This document shows, piece by piece, positions 1 to 6,316 of a stretch of DNA of 13,338 bases (position 1 is the first letter of the stretch; every line of letters starts with the position of its first letter). Below the pieces are notes generated by a model that saw only the letters and a program-made list of their open reading frames with translations, did no database searches and was not told where the DNA came from. The stretch covers positions 1 through 13,338 of the forward strand of contig NZ_UPZP01000063.1 of NCBI RefSeq assembly GCF_900538805.1. Reading direction: 5' to 3'. A program made the position numbers and the translations under genes. Source of the stretch: an uncultured Dialister sp. (lineage in GTDB: Bacteria > Bacillota > Negativicutes > Veillonellales > Dialisteraceae).

Positions 1-76
1 TCGCGTCGACTGATTCCTTGCATTGAATAAAAATACAAGAATGAAATCCGATAACGATTTAATCAGCGCTTCCTTA
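1..76 (-). repeat. MITE-like palindromic element, copy A (part)
   Basis: Reverse-complement of the left arm of the element seen complete at 3185-3349. It shares the terminal AGGAAGCGCTGATTAA motif, the interior ATTCTTGTATTTTTATTC-like segment and the GTCGACGCGA inner part, and ends at a TA dinucleotide (75-76). The dyad centre and the other arm would lie outside the window, so completeness cannot be judged. Confidence 0.75.
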
Positions 77-83
77 AATGGAA

Positions 84-108
84 ACGCCGCGCTCTGCGGC
101 GTTTTTTT
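84..108 (+). terminator. Rho-independent terminator of an upstream gene
   Basis: ACGCCGC (84-90) pairs with GCGGCGT (96-102) around a short loop, followed by a run of seven T. No coding region precedes it in the window, so it probably ends a plus-strand gene lying to the left. Confidence 0.75.
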
Positions 109-111
109 GAT

Positions 112-252
112 TGGCCCATGGGGCCAAAAGCTCGAAATGGGAAGGTTGACGGGGCCGGCGGCCCCGAAGTTTGACGGCCCATGGGGCCGAAGGTTCTTAG
201 GTTTGACAGCGTCCTTTGGCCGCTGAGGGTTGCGGTGTCGCCCTACGGGCGA
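112..252. repeat. Cluster of GC-rich triloop hairpins (locus A)
   Basis: Five consecutive short inverted repeats, each with a 3-nt loop: 112-128 (TTGGCCC/GGGCCAA), 151-165 (GGGGCC/GGCCCC), 176-188 (GGCCC/GGGCC), 207-225 (CAGCGTCC/GGCCGCTG, one mismatch) and 238-252 (TCGCCC/GGGCGA). They are separated by spacers of the type AAGGTTCTTAGGTTTGA. Related clusters lie at about 11546-11770 and 12975-13179. No coding potential is apparent; function unknown. Confidence 0.7.
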
Positions 253-283
253 TAAGCATAAAGACAACGTTACGGGATTTCCC

Positions 284-325
284 GCCGGACACAGTCATTC
301 TTAGCCGCAGGCGAAGAATCTCGGT
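284..325. repeat. GTCATTCT...AGAATCT hairpin repeat, copy 1
   Basis: The segment GCCGGACACAGTCATTCT continues into GGCGAAGAATCT; ATTCTT pairs with AAGAAT and GCC with GGC. A second copy is at 11797-11837 in the same relative position between a hairpin cluster and an 8-bp array. Confidence 0.65.
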
Positions 326-405
326 ACACGGCGATATAGTCCACCAGCCCACTAAAGAAGCCCGGCCAGCGGGAAGTCGACAGCCGACAGCCAATAGCTG
401 GCCAC

Positions 406-484
406 CTCACTGTCTCACTGTCTCACTGTCTCACTGTCTCACTGTCTCACTGTCCCGCTATCCCACTGTCCCACTGTCCCACTT
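406..484 (+). repeat. 8-bp tandem array 1 (CTCACTGT)n
   Basis: Six perfect CTCACTGT units, then CCCGCTAT, two CCCACTGT units and a partial unit, all in 8-bp register. Related arrays are at 8626-8705 (opposite orientation) and 11879-11933. Together with 1-325 this fills the 500-bp gene-free left end of the window. Confidence 0.9.
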
Positions 485-494
485 ATCTTCCCCC

Positions 495-523
495 TTTTCT
501 CCCCTTCCAATATAGGCTATAAT
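495..523 (+). promoter_or_regulatory. Putative promoter of the IMP dehydrogenase gene
   Basis: A perfect TATAAT lies at 518-523. The hexamer 17 bp upstream (TTTTCT, 495-500) is a poor -35. The predicted start near 530 coincides with the 5' edge of the structured leader at 530-633. Confidence 0.55.
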
Positions 524-529
524 GGGTAA

Positions 530-633
530 AAATATAATAAAAGCATAACAGATGGGTTCCCTGCAAAAAGCACTTGACCCTTTGCAGGGAAAGATGTATA
601 TTTATCCTTAATACCCTGTTATGGAATTTTTTT
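530..633 (+). promoter_or_regulatory. Structured mRNA leader with terminator-like outer stem
   Basis: A perfect 11-bp hairpin (557-567 with 581-591, TTCCCTGCAAA/TTTGCAGGGAA) sits inside two crossing outer pairings. AAATATA (530-536) can pair with TATATTT (597-603). CATAACA plus GGGT (544-550, 554-557) can pair with ACCC plus TGTTATG (613-623), which is followed by a T-run at 627-633 just before the ribosome site. The two outer pairings cross, as expected of a switch between a terminator and an alternative fold. I could not match it to the purine aptamer consensus. Whether it regulates is inference. Confidence 0.45.
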
Positions 634-649
634 ACTCAAGGAGGAAATG

Positions 650-2155
650 ATGGCAACCTACATTAATGAACCGGCACATACCTTTAACGAATATCTCCTG
701 ATTCCGGGATATTCCGATACGAACTGCATTCCTGCAAACGTGTCCCTGAAGACACCGCTGGTGAAGTTCAAAAAAGGTGAAAAACCGGCTATTACATTAA
801 ACATCCCCATGGTTTCTGCAATCATGCAGGCCGTATCCGGTGAAAGACTGGCAGTGGAACTGGCCAGGAACGGCGGCGTTTCTTTCATCTACGGTTCCCA
901 GACCCCGGAAGAGGAAGCAGCCATGGTTGCCAGAGTTAAAGCCCAGAAAGCAGGCTTTGTTCCCAGCGATTCCAACCTTTCCCCTGAAAACACACTGGCC
1001 GACGTGCTGGCACTGAAAGCAAAGACCGGCCATTCCACCGTAGCCATCACCGACGACGGCACCTCCGGCGGCAAGCTGGTGGGCATCGTTTCCAGCCGTG
1101 ACTACCGTGTAAGCCGTATGGACAAATCGGAAAAGGTCAAAAATTTCATGACTCCCCTTGAAAAACTGGTTACCGCCAAATACGGCATTACCCTTTCCGA
1201 AGCCAATGACATTATCTGGGACAACAAAATCAACTCCCTCCCCGTGCTCTTTGAAGACGGCAAACTCTACGGCTTCGTATTCCGCAAAGACTACGATTCC
1301 CATCAGGAAAACCCGAACGAAATGCTGGATGCCCAGAAACGCTTCATCGTCGGTGCCGGCATCAACTCCCGGGACTATGAAGAACGGGTGCCGAAGCTGG
1401 TAGACGCCGGCGCAGACGTGCTCTGCATCGATTCCTCCGAAGGCTTCTCTGAATGGCAGAAGATTACCCTGAACTGGATTCATGAGAAATACAACGGCAA
1501 AGTCAGAGTAGGCGCAGGCAACGTGGTAGACCGTGACGGCTTCCTCTTCCTGGCTAAAGCAGGCGCTGACTTCGTCAAGGTAGGCATCGGCGGCGGTTCC
1601 ATCTGCATTACCCGTGAAACCAAAGGTATCGGCCGCGGCCAGGCAACCGCCCTCATCGAAGTATGCCAGGCAAGAGATGAATACTACAAGGAAACAGGCA
1701 TTTACGTACCGGTATGCTCCGACGGCGGCATCGTTTATGACCACCACATCACCCTGGCCCTGGCCATGGGCGCTGACTTCGTCATGCTGGGCAGATACTT
1801 CGCCCGCTTCGACGAATCCCCGACACAGAAGAGAACCGTAGGCGGCACGGTGGTGAAGGAATACTGGGGCGAAGGTTCCAACCGTGCAAGAAACTGGGGC
1901 CGCTACGACCTGGACGGCTCCAAGAAGCTGGCCTTTGAAGAAGGGGTGGATTCCTACGTCCCCTACGCAGGCCCACTGAAAGAAAACGTGGAAAAAACCT
2001 GCGCCAAGATTAAAGCCACCATGTGCAACTGCGGCGCCATCACCATTCCGGAACTGCAGAAAAAGGCAAAACTCACCCTGGTCTCCGCTACCTCCATCGT
2101 AGAAGGCGGCGCCCACGACGTCATCCGGAAAGAAAAAGACGGCTCCGACCGTTAA
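650..2155 (+). CDS. guaB: IMP dehydrogenase (Tritrichomonas-like class)
   Basis: Oxidises IMP to XMP with NAD+, the committed step of guanine nucleotide synthesis, in the cytosol. The 501-residue protein has the TIM-barrel core interrupted by a CBS-type insert (about residues 105-220). The active-site loop reads GGGSICITRE with catalytic Cys319, the phosphate-binding motif is CSDGGI (about 356-361), and the mobile flap has the Arg-Tyr pair in RARNWGRYD (about 412-420). The C-terminus contains YVPYAG and the SIVEGGAHDV tail. From memory it aligns almost end to end with the 503-residue Tritrichomonas foetus enzyme, including Cys numbering. An ATG at 647 is in frame, but AAGGAGG (638-644) is only 2 nt from it and 5 nt from the ATG at 650, so I chose 650. 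The gene is monocistronic, with its own leader and terminator. It could be labelled guaB although the class differs from E. coli GuaB. Confidence 0.95.
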   Translation: MATYINEPAHTFNEYLLIPGYSDTNCIPANVSLKTPLVKFKKGEKPAITLNIPMVSAIMQAVSGERLAVELARNGGVSFIYGSQTPEEEAAMVARVKAQKAGFVPSDSNLSPENTLADVLALKAKTGHSTVAITDDGTSGGKLVGIVSSRDYRVSRMDKSEKVKNFMTPLEKLVTAKYGITLSEANDIIWDNKINSLPVLFEDGKLYGFVFRKDYDSHQENPNEMLDAQKRFIVGAGINSRDYEERVPKLVDAGADVLCIDSSEGFSEWQKITLNWIHEKYNGKVRVGAGNVVDRDGFLFLAKAGADFVKVGIGGGSICITRETKGIGRGQATALIEVCQARDEYYKETGIYVPVCSDGGIVYDHHITLALAMGADFVMLGRYFARFDESPTQKRTVGGTVVKEYWGEGSNRARNWGRYDLDGSKKLAFEEGVDSYVPYAGPLKENVEKTCAKIKATMCNCGAITIPELQKKAKLTLVSATSIVEGGAHDVIRKEKDGSDR

Positions 2156-2175
2156 TCATTATCACAAGGAAATCA

Positions 2176-2209
2176 AAAAGGAAGCACTTTTCGGAGTGCT
2201 TCCTTTTTT
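2176..2209 (+). terminator. Terminator of the IMP dehydrogenase gene
   Basis: GGAAGCACT (2180-2188) pairs with AGTGCTTCC (2195-2203) with a 6-nt loop and is followed by six T; A-rich sequence lies upstream. It starts about 20 nt after the stop codon. Confidence 0.9.
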
Positions 2210-2276
2210 GGTATCAAGGCAGCGAAGAGAGAAAAAAAGCTGCCCATAGAAAACTCTGATTCAGCGGGCTCTTCCC

Positions 2277-2305
2277 TTGCAATTCATAAGAACCCTTTGT
2301 AAAAT
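2277..2305 (+). promoter_or_regulatory. Promoter of tRNA-Ala
   Basis: TTGCAA (2277-2282), 17-bp spacer, TAAAAT (2300-2305). The predicted start near 2312 is only about 4 nt before the mature tRNA. Confidence 0.75.
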
Positions 2306-2315
2306 ATACATGTAT

Positions 2316-2391
2316 GGGGACGTAGCTCAGCTGGGAGAGCGTGCGGTTCGCATCCGTAAGGTCGAGAGTTCAATCCTCTTCGTCTCCACCA
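2316..2391 (+). tRNA. tRNA-Ala(CGC)
   Basis: A 76-nt cloverleaf including an encoded CCA. The acceptor stem GGGGACG/CGTCTCC contains the G3-U70 wobble that is the alanine identity element. The D stem is GCTC/GAGC; the anticodon stem TGCGG/CCGTA closes the loop TTCGCAT with anticodon CGC (reads GCG). The variable loop is AGGTC; the T stem GAGAG/CTCTT carries the loop TTCAATC. The gene stands alone with its own promoter and terminator. Confidence 0.95.
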
Positions 2392-2404
2392 TACCATACC
2401 ATTA

Positions 2405-2427
2405 CGCCCTGCGGGGCGTTTTTTTTT
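2405..2427 (+). terminator. Terminator of tRNA-Ala
   Basis: CGCCC (2405-2409), loop TGCG, GGGCG (2414-2418), then nine T. It begins 13 nt after the CCA end. The convergent folT gene has no comparable minus-strand terminator here. Confidence 0.9.
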
Positions 2428-2456
2428 AGAAAAGCGGTATTGCTTAAAAACAATTT

Positions 2457-2485
2457 TATGAATGAATCAATAATCAGTGCTTTCT
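2457..2485 (+). repeat. Relic of a MITE end overlapping the folT stop codon
   Basis: TATGAATGAATC (2457-2468) and ATCAGTGCTT (2473-2482) match the right end of the element at 3185-3349 (TATGAATGAATCAGTGCTTC), with a small internal duplication or insertion. The folT stop (2474-2476) lies inside it. Confidence 0.5.
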
Positions 2486-3022
2486 CAGGGCTTGCACTGC
2501 TTCCTTTTTCCCCACAGCCAGAAAGGATATCCGGTCATACATTTTCCGATAAAGAAGCATGAAAAGCCCCACTTCCATGGGGAAGCAGATGAGATTCTTG
2601 ATAAGGCGGCTCATAAAAATGGCAGAAGCCGCCTTGTCGTAATAAAGTACCAGCCACAGAGTATTCAGCCCCAGATGGATGAATACCATCACCAGGAAGA
2701 AGGGAATGCACACATAGGGAAGGGTGAGTCGGTGTCCATAAAAGAACTTCCCGTAAATCCAGCCGGTAAGAAATCCGGAAAGCAGGAATCCCGGAAAGAA
2801 AATACTGGTACCCAGGCAGGCGGTGCCTATGAAATCAGAGAGAGCCGCCACCAGGCCTCCCTTCCAGGGACCGTAGAGAGCCCCTGCCAAAGCGATAGGC
2901 AAAAAGCCGAAAGTGATTCTGACAAAGGGTGTCTGGACGGCAAAGACATAGGACAGAAGCACTGCCATCGCCGTCAGGATACCCAGAACCACCATTTCCT
3001 TCTCTCTGTTTTTCTGCATCAT
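2474..3022 (-). CDS. folT: ECF transporter S component, folate family (FolT-like)
   Basis: Substrate-binding membrane subunit that captures a vitamin, most likely folate, and works with a shared energising module (EcfA/A'/T), which is not in this window. The 182-residue protein has about five to six hydrophobic helices. The signature is RITFGFLPIALAGALYGPW (about 35-53) followed by GGLVAALSDFIG, typical of folate-family S components. The open frame extends to an ATG at 3142, but AAGGAGGT stands 7 nt before the ATG at 3022, which also starts at the normal N-terminus (MMQKNREKE); ATG at 3019 is possible. The likely THF riboswitch immediately upstream supports folate as the ligand. It converges with tRNA-Ala. 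The last codons and stop overlap a MITE-end relic, so the C-terminal tail may be altered. Confidence 0.88.
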   Translation of the reverse strand: MMQKNREKEMVVLGILTAMAVLLSYVFAVQTPFVRITFGFLPIALAGALYGPWKGGLVAALSDFIGTACLGTSIFFPGFLLSGFLTGWIYGKFFYGHRLTLPYVCIPFFLVMVFIHLGLNTLWLVLYYDKAASAIFMSRLIKNLICFPMEVGLFMLLYRKMYDRISFLAVGKKEAVQALRKH

Positions 3023-3045
3023 AAAAAGACCTCCTTCATGCATGG

Positions 3046-3071
3046 CTGCATGGAAAGGGGTCTCCATGCAG
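3046..3071 (-). promoter_or_regulatory. Hairpin with anti-Shine-Dalgarno loop before folT
   Basis: CTGCATGGA/TCCATGCAG forms a 9-bp stem. On the minus strand its 8-nt loop is GACCCCTT, which can pair with the folT ribosome site AAGGAGGTC with one bulged A. Its 5' strand overlaps the last two bases of riboswitch helix P1, so the two could compete. No T-run follows, which suggests control of translation rather than termination (inference). Confidence 0.5.
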
Positions 3072-3185
3072 CAGCGGGATGCAGCATGGGCACCGCAAGC
3101 CATGCTTTTCGTCCGGATGACAACTCCCCGTCCATCCGGCACTAGGGGAAAATGCTTTTCCCCGCGCGCCCATACTTACTCTGCT
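3070..3185 (-). promoter_or_regulatory. Putative THF-I (tetrahydrofolate) riboswitch
   Basis: Reading the minus strand, the order of elements matches the folT THF-I aptamer as I know it. P1 is AGCAG/CTGCT (3185-3181 with 3074-3070), followed by AGAGTAAGT. P2 is ATGGGC/GCCCAT (3173-3168 with 3091-3086). P3 is CCGGATG/CATCCGG (3139-3133 with 3119-3113) with a G-rich loop GGGGAG. Then come ACGA and small hairpin P4 AAGC-ATG-GCTT (3107-3097), then GCGGTG. The 3' junction GCATCCC can pair with the P3 loop as the expected pseudoknot. Oddity: a 19-nt hairpin (3145-3163) is inserted where the consensus has a short GTTAAGTG-like junction. Confidence 0.68.
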
Positions 3186-3349
3186 AAGGAAGCGCTGATT
3201 AATTCGTTATTTGCTTTTATTCTTGAATTTTTATGCAATGCAAGGAATGAGGCGACGCGAATAGCGAGCTATTTAAGGAGTCTCATGACGCAGCAGTGCA
3301 TAAAAATTCTTATAAAAGCAAACTCTATGAATGAATCAGTGCTTCCCTA
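3185..3349. repeat. MITE-like palindromic element, copy B (complete)
   Basis: A 165-bp imperfect palindrome bounded by TA on both sides. The ends TAAGGAAGCGCTGATTAATT and GAATCAGTGCTTCCCTA are terminal inverted repeats. The arms carry matching TTTGCTTTTAT and TTTTTATGCA blocks, and the dyad AATAGC-GA-GCTATT lies exactly at the centre (3266-3267). It has no open frame of note. TA flanks suggest a TA-duplicating transposase (IS630/Tc1-like) acting in trans, which is inference. It abuts the 5' end of the folT leader. Confidence 0.8.
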
Positions 3350-3451
3350 ATATAAATATGGTTCAGTATAGCACGCCGGTCAAAAAATGCAATAAAAGAG
3401 CTGCCAAAGAAATAAGCGGCCATCAAGTGAGCCAAACATCACACGCCACTC

Positions 3452-3632
3452 TGTCATTTCGAGCGGAGGGAAGCGCCGGAATGATGCAGGCGGTTCGTGG
3501 AGATAGTGAAAAGGAGTCGAGAAATCTCCTTCCGGGCTGGCACTCCGCAGGATGGCAGGCAATTTCCGGACTCAAGAGCTTTAAGCCCCCAAAGCATTCA
3601 TCATTCATTCCACAGCTCCGCTGAAGATGACA
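3452..3632. repeat. TGTCATTTCGA...GATGACA repeat, copy 1
   Basis: The ends TGTCATTTCGAGCGGAG (3452-3468) and CTCCGCTGAAGATGACA (3616-3632) are imperfect inverted repeats. The interior contains GAGAAATCTCC. A longer copy is at 11188-11420. Short open frames here show no family resemblance. This element and copy B fill the gene-free stretch 3185-3690. Confidence 0.75.
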
Positions 3633-3689
3633 CAGCAGCAGGCCCCTTACAGCCATCCCGAAATTCTATCTTTAGTCATGGTAAAAGCA

Positions 3690-3734
3690 AAAGGACTATG
3701 AAGAAATGATTCATATTCTTCACAGTCCTTTTTT
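3690..3734. terminator. Terminator hairpin downstream of lysS
   Basis: GGACTATGAAGAA (3693-3705) pairs with TTCTTCACAGTCC (3716-3728), one mismatch. The plus strand continues with six T and the minus strand with TTTTGC. It lies 26 nt beyond the lysS stop and probably ends the greA-lysS transcript; it could act in both directions. A related hairpin is at 11482-11521. Confidence 0.75.
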
Positions 3735-3759
3735 ATCGTTTATTTTCAGATTTTATAAA

Positions 3760-5700
3760 TCAGTACAGCTTGGCTCCGGCAGGGATATGGCGGTCTACCA
3801 TGAGGAGGTTCAGTTTTTCTTCCCCTTCTTCATGATGAACAGCGGAAAGGAGCATGCCGCAGGAGTCGATGCCCATCATCTTCCTTGGCGGAAGGTTTAC
3901 GATGGCAATCAGTGTCTTTCCTACCAGATCTTCCGGTTCATAGTAGGCATGAATGCCGGAGAGGATGATGCGGTCTTCCCCTGTGCCGTCGTCAAGAACG
4001 AACTTCAGCAGTTTCTTGCTCTTGGGCACTGCTTCACAGGATTTGACTTTCACTGCCCGGAAGTCGGACTTGCTGAAGGTGTCAAAGTCCACATAGTCCT
4101 TGAAGAGCGGTTCGATTTCCACCTTGGAGAAATCGATGGGTTCATTGTCTTCAGCCTTAGCCAGTTCTTCAGCTTCCCTGGCGGTCTTCTTTTCCAGTGC
4201 CGTTTCCGGTTTCATAGCCGGGAAGAGGAGGACGTCGCGGATGGAAGCGGAGTTGGTCATGAGCATGAAGAGACGGTCAAGGCCAATGCCCAGTCCGCCG
4301 GTAGGCGGCATGCCGTATTCCAGGGCGGTGAGGAAATCTTCATCGATAGGATGGGCTTCGTCGTCGCCGTGCTTTCTTTCTTCCACCTGCAGTTCAAACC
4401 GTTTTCTCTGGTCGATGGGGTCGTTTAATTCGGAGAAACCGTTGGCCAGTTCGCGGCCGTAGATGTAGGATTCAAAGCGGATGGTATAGCGGGGATCCTT
4501 GGTATCCAGCTTGGAAAGCGGGGATACTTCGATGGGGTGCTTGGTGATGTGCACCGGCTGGATGAGATGTTCTTCCACATAGGCGTCGAAGCATTCGGAG
4601 AGAATCTTGCCGAAGCCGTCGAATTCGCCGTATTCCACATGGAGCTTGTCCGCAATGGCTCTGGCCTCTTCGATGGTCTGGCAGGCATCGAAATCTTCGC
4701 CGGTATATTTCTTCACTGCTTCTGCCATGGTAAGCCGCGGCCATGGCGGGGTCACGTCGATTTCCGTGTCCTCATAGGTGAATTTCATGGAACCGTAGGA
4801 AGCCATGGCGCAGGCAGCCACGATCTGTTCTGTCTGGTTGATGACGTCTTCGATATCGCCATAGGCCTGGTAGGTTTCGATGGCGGTGAATTCCGGATTG
4901 TGGCGGGTGTCCATGCCTTCATTTCTGAAGTTTCTGGTGATTTCAAAAATCCTTTCATAGCCGCCTACGAGAAGTCTCTTCAGATAAAGTTCCGGAGCAA
5001 TGCGCAGGTACATGGTCATGTCCAGTGCATTGAAATGGGTGGTGAAGGGCTTGGCATTGGCGCCGCCGTAAAGGGGCTGCAGCACCGGTGTTTCCACTTC
5101 CAGGAAGCCATGGTCCGTGTACCATTTGCGGATGGCAGACATCATGGCCGCTCTCTTCACGAAGGTTTCCCGTACTTCCGGGTTCATGATGAGGTCCAGG
5201 TATCTCTGGCGGTAACGCTGTTTCTTATCTGTCAGGCCATGCCATTTTTCAGGCAGCGGGCGCAGGGACTTGGAAAGCATGGTGAAATGGATGACCCGTA
5301 CGGTGAGTTCGCCGGTGTGGGTGGTAAAGACGGTGCCTTCAATGCCCAGGATATCGCCGATATCCACCAGTTTGAAGAGGGCCCATTCATTTTCCGGAAG
5401 TTCATCTCTCTTGAAATACACCTGAATGTCGCCGGACTGGTCACGAAGGACGCAGAAGGCTGTCTTGCCCTGGCCGCGGCGGATCATGATCCTGCCGGCA
5501 ATGCGGACATGGGTTTCTTCCTTTTCCAGCGTTTCCGCTTCTTTCCTGATATCCGCTGCGTGGTGGTCCCAGTCGAATTTCTGTCCGTAGGGTTCCACAC
5601 CTAATGCACGGATTTTTTCCAGCTTTTCGCGGCGGATAAGCATCTGGTCATTCAGTTTCGGACCGCTGTGCTGTTTATTCTGGTTTTTATTGTCTGTCAT
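3760..5700 (-). CDS. lysS: Lysyl-tRNA synthetase (class II) with C-terminal tRNA-binding domain
   Basis: Charges tRNA-Lys with lysine using ATP, in the cytosol. The protein has 646 residues against about 490-510 for the usual bacterial LysS. An N-terminal OB-fold anticodon-binding domain (about 64-145) is followed by the class II catalytic core, with motif 2 in RNFRNEGMDTRHNPEFT (256-272) and motif 3 in GGLGIGLDRLFML (468-480). After a charged linker (about 500-530), residues 538-646 form an EMAPII/Trbp111-type tRNA-binding domain: SDFRAVKVKSCEAVPKSKKL, then PPRKMMGIDSCGML and a PAGAKLY end, as at the C-terminus of many MetRS. Start: GAGGT about 7 nt and AAGGA directly before the ATG. It follows greA by 33 bp in one operon. 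The fusion is the unusual point. Confidence 0.95.
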   Translation of the reverse strand: MTDNKNQNKQHSGPKLNDQMLIRREKLEKIRALGVEPYGQKFDWDHHAADIRKEAETLEKEETHVRIAGRIMIRRGQGKTAFCVLRDQSGDIQVYFKRDELPENEWALFKLVDIGDILGIEGTVFTTHTGELTVRVIHFTMLSKSLRPLPEKWHGLTDKKQRYRQRYLDLIMNPEVRETFVKRAAMMSAIRKWYTDHGFLEVETPVLQPLYGGANAKPFTTHFNALDMTMYLRIAPELYLKRLLVGGYERIFEITRNFRNEGMDTRHNPEFTAIETYQAYGDIEDVINQTEQIVAACAMASYGSMKFTYEDTEIDVTPPWPRLTMAEAVKKYTGEDFDACQTIEEARAIADKLHVEYGEFDGFGKILSECFDAYVEEHLIQPVHITKHPIEVSPLSKLDTKDPRYTIRFESYIYGRELANGFSELNDPIDQRKRFELQVEERKHGDDEAHPIDEDFLTALEYGMPPTGGLGIGLDRLFMLMTNSASIRDVLLFPAMKPETALEKKTAREAEELAKAEDNEPIDFSKVEIEPLFKDYVDFDTFSKSDFRAVKVKSCEAVPKSKKLLKFVLDDGTGEDRIILSGIHAYYEPEDLVGKTLIAIVNLPPRKMMGIDSCGMLLSAVHHEEGEEKLNLLMVDRHIPAGAKLY

Positions 5701-5733
5701 TCCTTAACCTCATTTCCTATCAGTCAAATCGAA

Positions 5734-6207
5734 TCATTCTTCAATCGAAATGACTTTGTATTTCAAAACGCCGTTCGGCGTTTCTGCTTCCACCGTGTCA
5801 CCGGCCTTGGCACCCATGAGGGCACGGCCCACCGGGGATTCGTTGGAAATACGGCCTTCGAAGGGATTGGATTCAGTGGAGCCTACGATGGTCACCTTTT
5901 CCTTCAGATGTTCTTCCATATCTTCAATGACCACGGTGGAACCTACATCTACCCGGTCCTTGGTCACTGTTTCAATGACCTGGGCGGTGCGGATCTGCTG
6001 TTCCAGCTGGAGGATGCGGCCTTCCAGGAAAGCCTGGGCATTCTTTGCTTCATCGTATTCGGAGTTTTCGGAAAGGTCGCCCATGGCAATGGCTGCCTTC
6101 AGGCGCTGTGCGATTTCCGTACGCTTTGTGGAACGGAGTTCGTCCAGTTCCTTCTTCATTTTTTCAAGGCCTTCTCTGGTGACCAGAGTACGCTGCATTT
6201 CTGCCAT
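5734..6207 (-). CDS. greA: Transcription elongation factor GreA
   Basis: Binds in the RNA polymerase secondary channel and stimulates cleavage of backtracked transcripts. The 157-residue length is standard. An N-terminal coiled-coil (about 10-78) carries the conserved acidic tip GDLSENSEY (43-51). The C-terminal FKBP-like domain includes ISNESPVGRALMGAKAGD (120-137) and ends in a beta-rich tail. The start ATG at 6207 has a modest AGAGG site 9-10 nt upstream; a second in-frame ATG at 6198 lacks a better one. It is the first gene of the greA-lysS operon, a common pairing in Bacillota, with a good promoter about 80-110 bp upstream. Confidence 0.95.
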   Translation of the reverse strand: MAEMQRTLVTREGLEKMKKELDELRSTKRTEIAQRLKAAIAMGDLSENSEYDEAKNAQAFLEGRILQLEQQIRTAQVIETVTKDRVDVGSTVVIEDMEEHLKEKVTIVGSTESNPFEGRISNESPVGRALMGAKAGDTVEAETPNGVLKYKVISIEE

Positions 6208-6286
6208 AAGAATCTGCCTCTTTTCTTTAATACTTATACCTTATATAGACTGTCATATGGTAATTCCTAAACAGGGCATATTTCAT

Positions 6287-6316
6287 AGTATATAGCAAAA
6301 TGAAGGGTGTAGTCAA
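6287..6316 (-). promoter_or_regulatory. Promoter of the greA-lysS operon
   Basis: On the minus strand TTGACT (6316-6311), 18-bp spacer, TATACT (6292-6287). The predicted start near 6279 gives a leader of about 70 nt with no obvious structure. Confidence 0.7.

Noticed and set aside
406..484. CRISPR array
   Set aside because: The units are 8 bp with no spacers, and no cas genes are present.
23..515. Short open frames in the left-hand spacer
   Set aside because: They run through terminator, hairpins and tandem repeats and have no ribosome sites or recognisable domains.
530..640. Purine riboswitch before guaB
   Set aside because: The conserved loop and junction sequences of the purine aptamer are absent.
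797..2116. 439-residue open frame on the minus strand opposite guaB
   Set aside because: It is the complement of a certain gene with strong family identity, has no ribosome site and resembles no protein; a codon-bias shadow.
3023..3142. N-terminal extension of FolT to the ATG at 3142
   Set aside because: The extra 40 residues are translated riboswitch and hairpin sequence; the AAGGAGGT site selects 3022.
2477..3145. 222-residue plus-strand frame opposite folT
   Set aside because: Low-complexity hydrophilic shadow of a clear membrane-protein gene.
4537..5604. 355-residue open frame on the plus strand opposite lysS
   Set aside because: It mirrors the lysS reading frame with Gly/Phe/His-rich composition and has no start signals.
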